Origin: Paracidovorax cattleyae
GTDB lineage: Bacteria; Pseudomonadota; Gammaproteobacteria; Burkholderiales; Burkholderiaceae_C
Length of the DNA: 64,000 nt
NCBI RefSeq assembly: GCF_900104515.1
Contig: NZ_FNJL01000014.1
Coordinates: forward strand, 79,184-143,183
Direction: 5' to 3'
In this document: one piece after another, positions 7,905 through 18,816 of the stretch
Layout of the letters: each line of letters opens with the position of its first letter
How positions within the stretch are numbered: the first letter of the stretch is position 1
Program-made: the position numbers and the translations under genes
Notes under the pieces: generated by a model
The model's input: only the letters and a program-made list of their open reading frames with translations
Databases searched by the model: none
Told to the model about the DNA's origin: nothing

Positions 7905-9794
7905 ATGGCCCACGCACCCACCTGGCTCACCTACGGATTCCTCTACCTCGGCGCCGCCGTACTGGCGGTGCCCATCGCGCGCGCGCTCGGGCTGGGCGCC
8001 ATCATCGGCTACCTCGCGGCCGGCATCGCCATCGGCCCCTGGGGCCTGGGCCTGGTGAGCAACGTGCAGGACATCCTGCATTTCGCCGAGTTCGGCGTGG
8101 TGCTGATGCTGTTCCTCGTGGGCCTGGAGCTGCAGCCGAGCCGCCTCTGGAGCCTGCGGCGGCCGATCTTCGGACTCGGCAGCGCGCAGGTGCTGGGCTG
8201 CGCGGCCCTGCTGTGGGCGGTGGCCTGGGCTTGCGGGCTGCCCTGGCGCGTGGCGCTGGTCGGGGCGCTGGGGCTGGCGCTGTCGTCCACCGCGATCGCG
8301 CTGCAGGTGCTGGCCGAGCGCAACCTGATGCGCACGGACAGCGGGCAGAAGGCGTTCTCGATCCTGCTCTTCCAGGACGTGGCGGCCATCCCCATCCTGG
8401 CGCTGCTGCCGCTGCTGGCCGCCGGTGCGGAGGGCGCGGGCGGCGCGGCGCAGCCCCATACGGCCGGCGGCCTGGCGCTGGAGGCCGCGAAGATCGTCGG
8501 CGTGGTGGGCGCGATCGTGCTGGGCGGGCGCCTGCTGCTGCGGCCGCTGCTGCGCTGGATTGCGCGCAGCCGCACGCCGGAGATTTTCACGGCCGCGGCA
8601 CTGCTGCTGGTGGTCGCCACGGCCATGCTGATGCTGGCCGTGGGCCTGTCGATGGCGCTGGGCGCCTTCCTGGCCGGCGTGCTGCTGGCCGAGAGCGAGT
8701 ACCGCCGCGAACTGGAAACCGACCTGGAGCCCTTCAAGGGCCTGCTGCTGGGCCTGTTCTTCATGGCCGTGGGCATGACCATCGACTTCGGCGTGCTGAT
8801 GCGGTCGCCGTGGGCCATGCTGGCGCTGCTGTTCGGGTTCCTCGCGGTGAAGGGCGTGGTCATCTACACACTCGCACGCGCCACCGGCATGGCCTACCAG
8901 GAGCGGCCGGTGTTTACGCTGCTGCTCGCGCAGGGCGGCGAGTTCGCGTTCGTGGTGTTCCAGACGGCCGCGGGCGCGGGTGCGATCCCGGCGGAGACGG
9001 CATCGCTGCTGATCGGCGCGGTGGCGTTGTCGATGCTGTTGAGTCCGCTGCTGCTCACGGCGATGGACCGCGTGCTGCTGCGGCGCCATGCGCGCCTGAA
9101 GGACGAGGTCCCGCCGGAGGTGGAAGAGATATCCGAGCCCCAGGAGGCCCCGGTGATCATCGCGGGCTTCGGCCGCTACGGCCAGATCGTGGCTCGCATG
9201 ATGCTGGCCCAGGGCGTGCCGGCCACGGTGCTGGACCACAGCGTGGAGATGCTGGAGGTGGCGCACACCTTCGGCTACCGTGTGTTCTACGGCGATGCGA
9301 CGCGGCTCGACCTGCTGCGCATCGCGGGTGCCGCGCAGGCCCGCGTGCTGGTGGTGGCGGTGGACGATACCGAGCAATCGCTCAAGATCGTGAAGATCGC
9401 GCGAAAGCACTTCCCGCAGCTGGAGATCGTGGCCCGCGCGCGCGACGTGACGCACTGGAATGCGCTGCGCGACCTGGGCGTGGAGCGGGTGGAGCGCGAG
9501 GTATTCGAGTCCAGCCTGAAGACCGCGCGCACCGTGCTGGAGGTGATGGGCATGCCCGCCGTTCAGGCCGAAGCGCTGGCCGACCGTTTCCGCTGCCACA
9601 ACACCGCTTTGGCCAACCGTATGTACCCCCACCACAAGGATCGCGCGAAAATGATCGCCGTGGCCAAGCAGGGCCGCCAGCAACTGGTGGAGCAGATGGC
9701 CAAGGAACGGCAGGAGCAGGCGGCCGCTGCCGCTGCCCAGGCTGGCGGTCCGGCGCCCGCGGAGGGTGCGGGCCCACCGGTCGGCAGCTCCTGA
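7905..9794 (+). CDS. CPA2 monovalent cation:proton antiporter with TrkA-N domain (Kef/YbaL type)
   Basis: A 629-residue membrane protein with 12-13 hydrophobic segments (residues 5-400). They include the CPA2 elements GEFAFVVFQTA and FLVGLELQPSRLW. A cytosolic Rossmann TrkA-N domain follows (residues about 415-540), with VIIAGFGRYGQIVARML-like nucleotide-binding sequence and YGDATRLDLL. The C-terminus is Gln/Ala-rich. Such proteins exchange K+ or Na+ for protons and are gated by nucleotide or glutathione. No KefF-like ancillary gene lies beside it. The start at 7905 (MAHAPTWL) is preferred over an upstream ATG at 7842, which gives a Pro/Leu-rich leader unlike the family. Confidence 0.9.
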   Translation: MAHAPTWLTYGFLYLGAAVLAVPIARALGLGAIIGYLAAGIAIGPWGLGLVSNVQDILHFAEFGVVLMLFLVGLELQPSRLWSLRRPIFGLGSAQVLGCAALLWAVAWACGLPWRVALVGALGLALSSTAIALQVLAERNLMRTDSGQKAFSILLFQDVAAIPILALLPLLAAGAEGAGGAAQPHTAGGLALEAAKIVGVVGAIVLGGRLLLRPLLRWIARSRTPEIFTAAALLLVVATAMLMLAVGLSMALGAFLAGVLLAESEYRRELETDLEPFKGLLLGLFFMAVGMTIDFGVLMRSPWAMLALLFGFLAVKGVVIYTLARATGMAYQERPVFTLLLAQGGEFAFVVFQTAAGAGAIPAETASLLIGAVALSMLLSPLLLTAMDRVLLRRHARLKDEVPPEVEEISEPQEAPVIIAGFGRYGQIVARMMLAQGVPATVLDHSVEMLEVAHTFGYRVFYGDATRLDLLRIAGAAQARVLVVAVDDTEQSLKIVKIARKHFPQLEIVARARDVTHWNALRDLGVERVEREVFESSLKTARTVLEVMGMPAVQAEALADRFRCHNTALANRMYPHHKDRAKMIAVAKQGRQQLVEQMAKERQEQAAAAAAQAGGPAPAEGAGPPVGSS

Positions 9795-9876
9795 TCCCTG
9801 CCGTCATCCGGCCGGCCCCGGCGGCCTGCGGGCCGCAGCCCCTTGAGGCGCTTTTTCCGAAAGGATTCACGACTTC

Positions 9877-10598
9877 ATGCGACGTTTCGAACTGATCGAG
9901 GGAAACTCCAGCAAATTCTGGGAAGTGGAGCAGGCAGCCTCCGACCTGAACATCCGGTGGGGCCGCATCGGCACCGCCGGCCAGAGCCAGACCAAGCCGT
10001 GCGCGGATGCCGCCAAGGCCTCCGCTGCGCCGACCAGGCTGGTCGCCGAAAAGACGGGCAAGGGCTACGCGGAAAAGTCGGTGTCGCGCCGGGCGCGGCG
10101 ATCGGCGCATCGCCGGCGAAACCCGCGCAGGTGAAAGCCTCCGCCGCCACCGCTCCGGACGAGGCGGCCGATACCGGAACGGTTGCGGTGCAGGCGACAA
10201 CGACGGCGACGGAGATGGCGGCGGCTCCCATCCGGACGACCGATGCGCCCCCTGCCGAAAGCCTGGACGCGCAATGCGAACGCGCCGTCGCCGCGACCTG
10301 GGTGCAGCTGGCCGACTGCTCGCTGAAAGTGGGCGACGTGCTCTCCGCCGCGGGGCTCAAGCGCCAGCACGGGGTGAGCGACCAGGGCGCTGCCATGGCG
10401 TTCGAGCAATTGAAGTTCGAAGGCCTGCTGCAGGGCTGGGGTACGACGGCGAAGGTCTCCAGGCAGGCGCTGATGGTCGATACCGCGGCCCGCGCGGCAC
10501 AGACCACTCACGCCGATCCTGGACCGGCCCCCGCCAGCGCCAGTGCAGACTCCGTGCCGCCGTGGCTCGCGCTGCGGGTGAAATGTAAGGGACGATGA
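9877..10598 (+). pseudogene. WGR-domain protein, frameshifted and C-terminally truncated
   Basis: It opens with a good WGR domain (MRRFELIEGNSSKFWEVEQA, then IRWGRIGTAGQSQTK, residues 1-70). In this frame translation stops at 10134. The likely continuation, GAAIGASPAKPAQVKAS onward, is in the frame one base back and stays open to 10598, so a single-base loss near 10,075-10,085 would explain the break. The continued part ends at VPPWLALRVKCKGR, which looks like the start of a longer region cut off near 10,570. WGR proteins of this kind often carry a long C-terminal DUF4132-type region (family knowledge); none is present here. Two independent lesions point to a dead gene. Confidence 0.7.
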
Positions 10599-10860
10599 GG
10601 AGGGGCGTTGCCTCCGGGGCTCGCTGTGCAACGTGGTTTCGCAGTTCCAGCAGCGCGGAACGGGCATACCGCGGTTGCGCATTCGCCTTGTATGCGCAGA
10701 TGAGCAGATACTGGCGCCCATCCACGAGCATGCGGGCGATCAGATCCGGCCCCCAATCCCCGGACACGGTTTCAGCTTCGATGCCTTCGACCCGAAGGAC
10801 CGGTACCTTCTCGAGCAGCCTGTGCAGTGCCTCGCCAGCGCGGGCGTCTGCCGCTCTCAT
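10357..10860 (-). pseudogene. Truncated nuclease-like protein (N-terminal fragment)
   Basis: Read from the ATG at 10860 (AAGG eight bases before it). The first about 97 residues look like a genuine protein: ALHRLLEKVPVLRV, LLICAYKANAQPRYARSALL and PLLIVPYISPAAR. That layout, an acidic N-terminal strand and a K/N-x-x-x-P-R-x-x-R-x-A-L-L-x-L stretch, then a PYISP motif, resembles restriction-endonuclease-fold proteins that normally run on for 150 or more residues. After about 10,570 the frame remains open only as the antisense of the WGR pseudogene and its composition changes abruptly. I read this as a gene that lost its 3' part in the same deletion that cut the WGR gene. Confidence 0.55.
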
Positions 10861-10878
10861 TGGATAGGCCTTTTTCAC

Positions 10879-10896
10879 TTGAAACCTTAATTTCAA
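10879..10896. promoter_or_regulatory. Inverted repeat upstream of the truncated nuclease-like gene
   Basis: TTGAAA (10879-10884) and TTTCAA (10891-10896) form an exact dyad with six bases between, 19 bases before the chosen ATG at 10860. It is an operator-like element that also argues for the shorter start. Pattern only. Confidence 0.35.
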
Positions 10897-11014
10897 CATT
10901 TGCTGAAACCGCATTGCAAATTGAAATTGCCTGATGGACGGCCGTGTGTCGCTTATAGGATGGGCCGGAGATCAAAGACACAACCCCATCGCGTGCAGGG
11001 CGGCGAGCAGCTCG

Positions 11015-11479
11015 CTACGCGCCCTCGCCGCTCTCCAGCATCTTGCGCAGCAGGAAATCCAGCGCCAGCCGTTCCGCGGGGTTGAGCTTGCCGTAGGTGC
11101 TCTGGGTGATGCTGCGTGCGAACGGCTGCATCGTGCGCACGAGGCCGCGGCCTTCGTCCGTCAGCTCGATCACCACCTTGCGCCGGTCCACGCGGTCGTG
11201 GTCCACGCTGATCAGGCCGCGCTGCTTCAGCCGGTCGACCACGCCGCGGATCGTGGCCTGGTCGATCACGGTGGCCTTCACCACCTCGGCCAGCGAACTG
11301 CTGCCCTGGTCGTGCAGCGAGCACAGCACCACGAACTGGGCGGCCGTCAGCTGGGAATCGGGGATGTACTGCTGGAACAGCGCCGTGTGCCGCTGATAGA
11401 CGCGGCGCAGCAGATGCCCCACCTGTTCGGAGAACACATACCCCTCATCGGCACCCTCGGTCGCGGTCTTGTCGTGCAT
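11015..11479 (-). CDS. MarR family regulator, likely controller of the nic genes (NicR-like)
   Basis: A 154-residue MarR-type winged-helix repressor. LTAAQFVVLCSLHDQG opens the DNA-binding part. The wing-helix region is SLAEVVKATVIDQATIRGVVDRLKQRGLI, followed by DRRKVVIELTDEGR. The ATG at 11479 gives a normal N-terminus. It is the last gene of the minus-strand nic run, 37 bases after the MFS carrier. In Pseudomonas and Bordetella a MarR protein, NicR, represses nicotinate genes and is relieved by 6-hydroxynicotinate. Position and family make that role likely here. The GTGCAT cluster between nicC and nicE is a candidate target. Confidence 0.88.
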   Translation of the reverse strand: MHDKTATEGADEGYVFSEQVGHLLRRVYQRHTALFQQYIPDSQLTAAQFVVLCSLHDQGSSSLAEVVKATVIDQATIRGVVDRLKQRGLISVDHDRVDRRKVVIELTDEGRGLVRTMQPFARSITQSTYGKLNPAERLALDFLLRKMLESGEGA

Positions 11480-11516
11480 GCCGGGATTGTAGGGAGCGCC
11501 TGCGGCGGGGGACGGA

Positions 11517-12833
11517 TCAGTCGAGCGCGCGGTTGCGGGACTCCACATCCACCGCCCAGATCGACAGCGCGCCGCCCGCCAGCATGGCGGACAGCACGGC
11601 CAAGGCCAGCGTGAAATGCGTGGCCATGATCGGAGCGATGATGGCCGGGGCGAACAGGCCGCCGAAGCGCGCGACCGCGCCCGCCATGCCCATGCCGCTG
11701 GCGCGCAGGTCGGTGGGATAGACCTCGGGGGTGAAGGCGTAGAGCGCGCCCCAGGTGCCCAGCAGCGAGAAGCTCATGAGCAGGGTGGAGCCGATCACCA
11801 CGAACGGCGACGAACCCAGGCTGTAGAGCATGCAGCCCACGGCGCTGAGCAGCAGGAAGCCGATCAGCGTGGGCTTGCGTCCCCAGCGCTCCACGCCATA
11901 GGCCGAGAGCGCGAAGCCGGGCAGTTGCACCAGGGCCAGCACCACCAGGAAGACCTGGCCGCGCATGAAGGCGAAGCCCTCGCTGCCGAGCTTCACCGGC
12001 AGGTAGACGAAGACGCCGTAGTACGCGATGGAGATCAGCGCCCAGGCCAGGAACAGCGCCAGGCTGCGGCGGCGCAGTTCCGCCGAGAACAGCGCGAACA
12101 GCGACTTGCGCTCCTGCTTCTCGGGCTGCAGCGGCGGGATCGGCGTGGTGTTGCCGTTGACCTTGGCCACGCGCTCGAGCACCTGGCGGGCCTGGTCGGA
12201 CTTGCCGTTGCGGTTCAGGTACATGGGCGACTCGGGGATGTAGAACCGCAGCACCACGCCCACCAGCGCCGGAATGCCGGTCACGAAGAAGATCACGCGC
12301 CAGGCATCGTTGCCCCAGGACACGGCCACCAAAGCCAGGATGGCCAGGAAGATGGTGCCCACGGCCCAGAACGACTCCAGCAGCACCAGCCAGCGCCCGC
12401 GACGGTCGCTGGGCAGGAATTCGGCCATCATGGTGTAGTCCACGGGCAGCGTTCCACCCACGCCGATGCCGGTGATGAAGCGCAGCACCAGCAGCCAGGC
12501 GAACTCGGGCGCGAAGGCCGACGCCACGCCGGCGCAGGCATCGATCACCACCGCCATCATCAGCACCGGGCGGCGCCCGATGCGGTCGGCCAGGCGGCCG
12601 AAGACGAAGGCGCCGATCAGCATGCCGATGAAGAAGAAGGTGCCGGTCTGCAGCGCCTCGGGCACCGTCTTGCCGAAGGTCTTGGCGATGGACGGCGCGC
12701 TGAAGCCGATGGACAGCACCTGCATGGCGTCGGCCAGCCAGACCAGGCCGAAGATCACGAAGAGCCGGTACTGGAACCGGCCGACACCCGCTGTCTGGAT
12801 GCCTTTTTCCACCGAAACGAATGAAGATGACAT
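11517..12833 (-). CDS. MFS transporter, probable nicotinate uptake carrier
   Basis: A 438-residue major facilitator with 12 predicted helices. The motif-A loop is GRLADRIGRRPVLM after helix 2, and the region RFITGIGVGGTLPVDYTMMAEFLPSDRRGR matches the SV2/NiaP-like (niacin carrier) and aromatic-acid symporter groups. Its place between the nicotinate dehydrogenase genes and the MarR gene, same strand, suggests nicotinate or 6-hydroxynicotinate import. The start MSSSFVSVEKGIQ at 12833 is chosen; a longer frame upstream lacks family character. The 210-base gap before it could hold its own promoter, but I see no clear one. Confidence 0.85.
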   Translation of the reverse strand: MSSSFVSVEKGIQTAGVGRFQYRLFVIFGLVWLADAMQVLSIGFSAPSIAKTFGKTVPEALQTGTFFFIGMLIGAFVFGRLADRIGRRPVLMMAVVIDACAGVASAFAPEFAWLLVLRFITGIGVGGTLPVDYTMMAEFLPSDRRGRWLVLLESFWAVGTIFLAILALVAVSWGNDAWRVIFFVTGIPALVGVVLRFYIPESPMYLNRNGKSDQARQVLERVAKVNGNTTPIPPLQPEKQERKSLFALFSAELRRRSLALFLAWALISIAYYGVFVYLPVKLGSEGFAFMRGQVFLVVLALVQLPGFALSAYGVERWGRKPTLIGFLLLSAVGCMLYSLGSSPFVVIGSTLLMSFSLLGTWGALYAFTPEVYPTDLRASGMGMAGAVARFGGLFAPAIIAPIMATHFTLALAVLSAMLAGGALSIWAVDVESRNRALD

Positions 12834-13043
12834 GGGAACTCCTGTGGTCGTCACCGCTAGCTGTTGATATGCCCCTTCCGCCAGGTCGCGACGCCGTACC
12901 GGCACGTGCCCTGCCAGAAAACCCCTGGCGATCGAACCCTCCGGCGCCACCCGAAGGGGCCGATCGCGAAAACCGTCCTCCCGCTTTTCCTCTTCTTGTC
13001 CGCGGCCCCGCGTACCGCAGCCCGCGCTCACCGGGTCATGCGG

Positions 13044-15977
13044 TCATGGCACGCCCGCATGTGCCGTCGCACGCAGCCGGTGGATCGTCTCCATATCGAT
13101 CGGCCACGCTTTTTCCTCCGGCGCGAAACGCCAGCGCAGGTAGCCGAGCAGGTCGGTGATCTGCCGGTCGTCCAGGCTGTCGCCGAAGCCCGGCATGTAG
13201 CCCAGGGCGTCATTGGCGGGTTGCTGTATGCCGTGGAGGATGACCTGGACCAGGTTGTCCGGCGTGGCGGCATGCAGGTTGGTGTTGAGCCCTAGCAGCG
13301 GCCTGGCGCCGAAGAGGGTCGGGCCGCTGCCGGCCTCGTGGCAGACGGCGCAGGCGTTCTGGTAGAGGCGCTCGCCGCTGGCGTGGCGGTCCAGGGTGCG
13401 CGCAGGCACCGGCATTGGCACCGCTGCGGCCGTGGCCGCCGCCGTTACGGCGGCTGGCGCGGGATCCGCGGCCGGGGCGGCCTGCGGCGCCCGGCCGGGC
13501 AGCTCCAGCAGGTAGGTGGCGATGGCGCGCACGTCGTTATCAGGCAGTTCGGCCAGGCCGTGGATCACGGGCGCCATGGGCCCGGCGGCCACGCCGTGGC
13601 GCGCGGAGAAGCCCGTGCGCAGGTACTGGTAGAGCGATTCGCGGCTCCAGGGCCGCGGGCCGTCGGCCAATCGGTTGAGCGCGGGTGCGCTCCAGCCCTC
13701 GGCCTCGCCGCCGCCCAGGTAGTGGATGCCGCCCTTCTCGGCGCCCAGCGCGTTGCGCGGCGAATGGCAGGCGGCGCAGTGGCCCGCGCCTTCCACCAGG
13801 TAGGCGCCCCGGTTCCATTCGGCGCTGCGGGCCGGATCGGCGCGGAAGGGCGTGGCATCGTGGAACAGCAGGTTCCAGCCGGCCATGGCCGGGCGCAGGC
13901 TGTAGGGGAAGGCCAGTTGCGTCTCGGGTGCCCGGGCCTGCACGGCGGGCTGCGACATCAGGTAGCCGTAGAGCGCCTGCAGGTCGCCGTCGCCGAGCCT
14001 GGCGAAGGCCGTGTATGGGAAGGCCGGATAGAGCTGGCGCCCGTCCTGGTGGATGCCCTGGCGCATGGCACGCTCGAAGGCCGCATACGACCACCGGCCG
14101 ATGCCGGTTTCCGTATCGGGCGTGATGTTGGTCGAGTAGATGGTGCCGAACGGCGTCTCCAGGCCCAGGCCGCCCGCGTTCGGGGCGCCGCCCGGCGCGG
14201 TGTGGCAGACGACGCAGTCACCAGCCGCCGCGACGAGGCGGCCGCGCTCGATGGCCTGCGCCGAGTAGATCGACACATCGGGCCCGTCGGTCAGCGGCAA
14301 GGCCGGCTTCATCGGCCACGCCATGGCAGCCAGGCCAGCGATGCCCGCGGCACCGGCCGCGAGCCAGCCCAGGCCGCGGCGCAGCGCGCCGCGCACGGGC
14401 TGGCCGCCCGCACCCGCCTCGCCGGACAGCGCGAGGCGCAGCGGCTCGGTCTGGAACGGCACTTCGCGCAGGCGCACGCCCGTGGCATGGCGGATGGCAT
14501 TGGCGATCGCGGCGGCGGCGGGCAGGGTGGCCACGCCGTCCAGGTCCAGCTGGCCATGGCGGACGAGGGCCTGCTCACCCTGCCCTCCCGCCAGGAGTTC
14601 ACCGCCCGCAGCCGGAGCCTCCTGGGCGGCAGCTGGGCTGTTCCATGTATCGAAGGCGGCCGGAGCGCCCAGCAACCGGCGCGCGCCGGCCAGCCAGTGC
14701 GCATCCTGCTGCACGGTCCGGGTGTGCACGCTGGCGCCCTGCGCTGCCTGCAATTGCTGGCTGTCGTGGCCTGCGACCACGCGGGTGACTTCGATCTCCC
14801 CGGTCTGCGGATGCACGGCCACCTCGGCCACCCAGGCGCTCCAGACCACGTGGTCCCGCCCCTCGGCATCCAGCGTCTGCATGCAGGCCGCCGCGAATCC
14901 CCGGCCATGCAGCCGTCCGTGCGCATCCGGCCCGCCGCCGGTCCACGGCGCGCTGTGCGCCACGCGCAGGGCCAGGTCGCGCGCCGGGCCTTCGGGCAGG
15001 TGCCGCAGGCGCCAGTCCAGCGGGTCCTGCCCCTGCTCCAGCGCCTGTTCGTGCCACAGGCTTTCGCTGGCGAACACCTGCGCGGCATTGAGATCGTCCA
15101 CCCCGGCCTGCGCAAGGCCGCGTGCATGGCGCCCGCCCTGCACGGTGCCGGCGTCCTGCACGCTGGGCAGGGCCGCCGCGCGGGCCGCATCGGACTGGCT
15201 CAGCAGGCGTGCGCAGCTGGGCCGCACGGCCCAGGGCAGCGGGGAGGAAAAAGCAAAGGGGGCCGGCGCATCCGCATCGTCGCCGGCCGGCTGCAGCGCC
15301 GTGCCGGCGCCGACGGAGGGGCTGGCCGCAGCGTGCAGCGCCAGCGCGCACGGTTCGACGCCCGCCGCGCACGCCACGCTGACGGGCCGGGCAACGACCC
15401 GGGACAGCAGCGCCGCATCGGCCGCCGCGTCCACCAATGCCAGCGCGGGCGGCGCGGCGCCGTCCAGCGCGAACAGGCGCAAGCCCTGCACAGGCACTTG
15501 CAGCAGCGCCGCGATCTCGCTGGCGATCAGGGCCTGGACATCTGGCGCGCAACGGGGCAGCCACAGGCTGGCATGGCCGTCCATGCACCAGGCAATGGCG
15601 CGCGCGCCGGCAGGACCATCCGCGCGGGCCGGGTGCCAGACGAACGCATCGCCCGCCGGGGCATCGGGCAGCGGCTCACGCGCACCGGCACCGGCGTCCG
15701 TCCCGCGCCAGACCGGCGCCAGAACCACGGCCGCCTGCTGCGCATGGACCGGTGCCATGGCGACCACGCCCAGGAAGTTTCCGCTACGCACCGCGGCCAC
15801 GACGCCGGCCATGGCGCGCACGTCGTCCAGCCGGGCATCGGCCAGTGCGTCGCCCTGGTAGCGCAGCCCGTCCCAGCCCATGCGGTCGGGCCGCAAGGCC
15901 AGCCCGTGCAGCAGGTCCGCGGGCACGCCCGGGACCTCGGTCGCAGCCGGCGCGATGGAATGGGCCGGCAGGTTCAC
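13044..15977 (-). CDS. nicB: Nicotinate dehydrogenase large subunit homologue: degenerate Mo-domain plus three haem c domains
   Basis: A 977-residue NicB-type subunit. Residues 1-520 resemble a xanthine-oxidase-family molybdopterin domain, but the key motifs are eroded. The stretch that normally reads GCYGRN is DGAAPPALALVDAAADAALL (about 165-190), and the place of the catalytic Glu (GExxxVPxAAAIANAI) reads GVATLPAAAAIANAI (about 480). A membrane helix (about 535-555) leads to three cytochrome c domains with haem motifs CVVCH (about 588), CAACH (about 733) and CAVCH (about 876). It begins with GTG at 15977, overlapping the nicA stop by four bases (GTGA), which implies coupled translation. It probably passes electrons to the respiratory chain, while the second large subunit at 21667 supplies the active site. 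Confidence 0.85.
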   Translation of the reverse strand: MNLPAHSIAPAATEVPGVPADLLHGLALRPDRMGWDGLRYQGDALADARLDDVRAMAGVVAAVRSGNFLGVVAMAPVHAQQAAVVLAPVWRGTDAGAGAREPLPDAPAGDAFVWHPARADGPAGARAIAWCMDGHASLWLPRCAPDVQALIASEIAALLQVPVQGLRLFALDGAAPPALALVDAAADAALLSRVVARPVSVACAAGVEPCALALHAAASPSVGAGTALQPAGDDADAPAPFAFSSPLPWAVRPSCARLLSQSDAARAAALPSVQDAGTVQGGRHARGLAQAGVDDLNAAQVFASESLWHEQALEQGQDPLDWRLRHLPEGPARDLALRVAHSAPWTGGGPDAHGRLHGRGFAAACMQTLDAEGRDHVVWSAWVAEVAVHPQTGEIEVTRVVAGHDSQQLQAAQGASVHTRTVQQDAHWLAGARRLLGAPAAFDTWNSPAAAQEAPAAGGELLAGGQGEQALVRHGQLDLDGVATLPAAAAIANAIRHATGVRLREVPFQTEPLRLALSGEAGAGGQPVRGALRRGLGWLAAGAAGIAGLAAMAWPMKPALPLTDGPDVSIYSAQAIERGRLVAAAGDCVVCHTAPGGAPNAGGLGLETPFGTIYSTNITPDTETGIGRWSYAAFERAMRQGIHQDGRQLYPAFPYTAFARLGDGDLQALYGYLMSQPAVQARAPETQLAFPYSLRPAMAGWNLLFHDATPFRADPARSAEWNRGAYLVEGAGHCAACHSPRNALGAEKGGIHYLGGGEAEGWSAPALNRLADGPRPWSRESLYQYLRTGFSARHGVAAGPMAPVIHGLAELPDNDVRAIATYLLELPGRAPQAAPAADPAPAAVTAAATAAAVPMPVPARTLDRHASGERLYQNACAVCHEAGSGPTLFGARPLLGLNTNLHAATPDNLVQVILHGIQQPANDALGYMPGFGDSLDDRQITDLLGYLRWRFAPEEKAWPIDMETIHRLRATAHAGVP

Positions 15978-16516
15978 GGACGCACTCCTGCTTCGCTCGC
16001 CGGGGCATCCGGGGCCGCGCCGCCCACGCGCAACCGCGCGGCGCGCAGCGCGGCCTGCAGGATCTCCACGTGCGTGCCGCAGCGGCAGAGGTTGTGGTGC
16101 AGCTCGCTGCGCACTTCCTGCTCCGATGGGTGCGGATTGCGGCGCAGCAGGGCCTCGACGGTCATGACCATGCCGTTGAGGCAGTAGCCGCACTGGGCCG
16201 CCTGGCAGTCGATGAAGGCCTGCTGGGTGGGACCGGGGCATTGGCGCGAACCGAGGCCCTCGAGCGTGGTCACCTCGCGGCCCACCGCAGCCTGCACGGG
16301 GATCACGCAGGACCGCGCGGCCACGCCGTCGATCAGCACCGTGCAGGCACCGCACTCGCCCAGGCCGCAACCGTACTTCGGGCCATTCAGTTCCAGGTCG
16401 TTGCGCAGCACGTGCAGCAGCGCCGTGCCGGGCGCGGCGGGCACGGCGCAGGCGCGGCCGTTGACCCGCAGCCGGAGGCCGGGGGCCGGGCTGCTGGATT
16501 GGACGGGGTTTCCCAT
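15974..16516 (-). CDS. nicA: Nicotinate dehydrogenase small [2Fe-2S] subunit
   Basis: The 180-residue two-cluster ferredoxin subunit of a molybdenum hydroxylase. The plant-type cluster motif CGLGECGACTVLIDG has Cys50, Cys55 and Cys58. The C-terminal four-helix domain carries CQAAQCGYCLNGMVM and NLCRCGTH for the second cluster. It transfers electrons from the molybdenum centre during hydroxylation of nicotinate to 6-hydroxynicotinate. It lies 29 bases after nicC and overlaps the next subunit by four bases. The N-terminus (MGNPVQSSSPAPG) is slightly longer than usual for NicA. Confidence 0.93.
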   Translation of the reverse strand: MGNPVQSSSPAPGLRLRVNGRACAVPAAPGTALLHVLRNDLELNGPKYGCGLGECGACTVLIDGVAARSCVIPVQAAVGREVTTLEGLGSRQCPGPTQQAFIDCQAAQCGYCLNGMVMTVEALLRRNPHPSEQEVRSELHHNLCRCGTHVEILQAALRAARLRVGGAAPDAPASEAGVRP

Positions 16517-16545
16517 GGGATGCGTTGCGGCTGCGCCAGGAAGTA

Positions 16546-17920
<1,375 letters not shown>

Positions 17921-18026
17921 ACCCCGATGAAATTGCCGTTTGCCAGACGGCACGGGTTTTGCAAAAATGAAGCGTACACACCCATCTGATCTTTATCAAA
18001 CGCGCATCGCGCGAACAAGGCACGCC

Positions 18027-18806
18027 ATGACCCAGACATACCGCATCGGCCAGATCGTCCCCAGCTCCAACACCACGATGGAGACCGAGGTGCCGGCCAT
18101 GCTGCAGGCCCACTCCACGCTGCGGCCGCAGGACCGCTTCACCTTCCACTCCAGCCGCATGCGCATGAAGAAAGTGCAGAAGGAAGAGCTGGCCGCCATG
18201 GATGCCGAAAGCGACCGCTGCGCGCTGGAGCTGAGCGACGCGCGGGTGGACGTGCTGGGCTATGCCTGCCTCGTGGCCATCATGGCGATGGGCAAGGGCT
18301 ACCACCGCGTGTCGCAGCGGCGCCTGACGGAACGCACGGCCAGCAACGGCGCCACGGCCCCGGTCATCACCAGCGCGGGCGCACTGGTCGAGGCCCTCAA
18401 GGTCATGGGCGCGAAGAAGATCGCCCTGGTGGCGCCCTACATGGTTCCGCTCACCCAGCTGGTGATGGACTACATCGCCGCCGAGGGCTTCGAGATCGTC
18501 GATTGGCGTGCGCTGGAGATTCCCGACAACCTCGAGGTGGGCCGCCACGATCCCGCGAAGCTGCCGGGCATCGTCGCCGGCATGGACTATGCCGATGCCG
18601 ACGTGATCGTGCTGTCGGCCTGCGTGCAGATGCCCTCGCTGCCGGCGGTCGCGCAGGTGGAAGCGGCCACGGGCAAGCCCGTGCTCACGGCCTCGATCGC
18701 CACCACCTATGCCATCCTGAAGGAACTGGGACTGGACCCGGTGGTGCCGGGTGCGGGCGCGCTGCTGTCGGGCGCCTATCCGTACGACACGGCCGCCACG
18801 GCCTGA
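18027..18806 (+). CDS. nicE: Maleate cis-trans isomerase
   Basis: A 259-residue member of the Asp/Glu racemase fold that converts maleate to fumarate, the last step of the nicotinate pathway. The two catalytic cysteines of maleate isomerases are visible: Cys81 in LGYACLVA and Cys199 in LSACVQMPSL. The conserved N-terminus RIGQIVPSSNTTMETEVP is present. The start at 18027 (MTQTYRIG) is chosen over an upstream in-frame ATG at 17940. It leads the plus-strand nic operon; nicD starts 10 bases after its stop. Confidence 0.94.
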   Translation: MTQTYRIGQIVPSSNTTMETEVPAMLQAHSTLRPQDRFTFHSSRMRMKKVQKEELAAMDAESDRCALELSDARVDVLGYACLVAIMAMGKGYHRVSQRRLTERTASNGATAPVITSAGALVEALKVMGAKKIALVAPYMVPLTQLVMDYIAAEGFEIVDWRALEIPDNLEVGRHDPAKLPGIVAGMDYADADVIVLSACVQMPSLPAVAQVEAATGKPVLTASIATTYAILKELGLDPVVPGAGALLSGAYPYDTAATA

Positions 18807-18816
18807 GGAGCATTCC

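Noticed and set aside
13338..16187. A 949-codon plus-strand open frame across the nicotinate dehydrogenase genes.
   Set aside because: It lies antisense to nicB/nicA, which have clear haem and iron-sulfur motifs; its translation is Arg/Gly/His-rich without domains, typical of GC-rich shadows.
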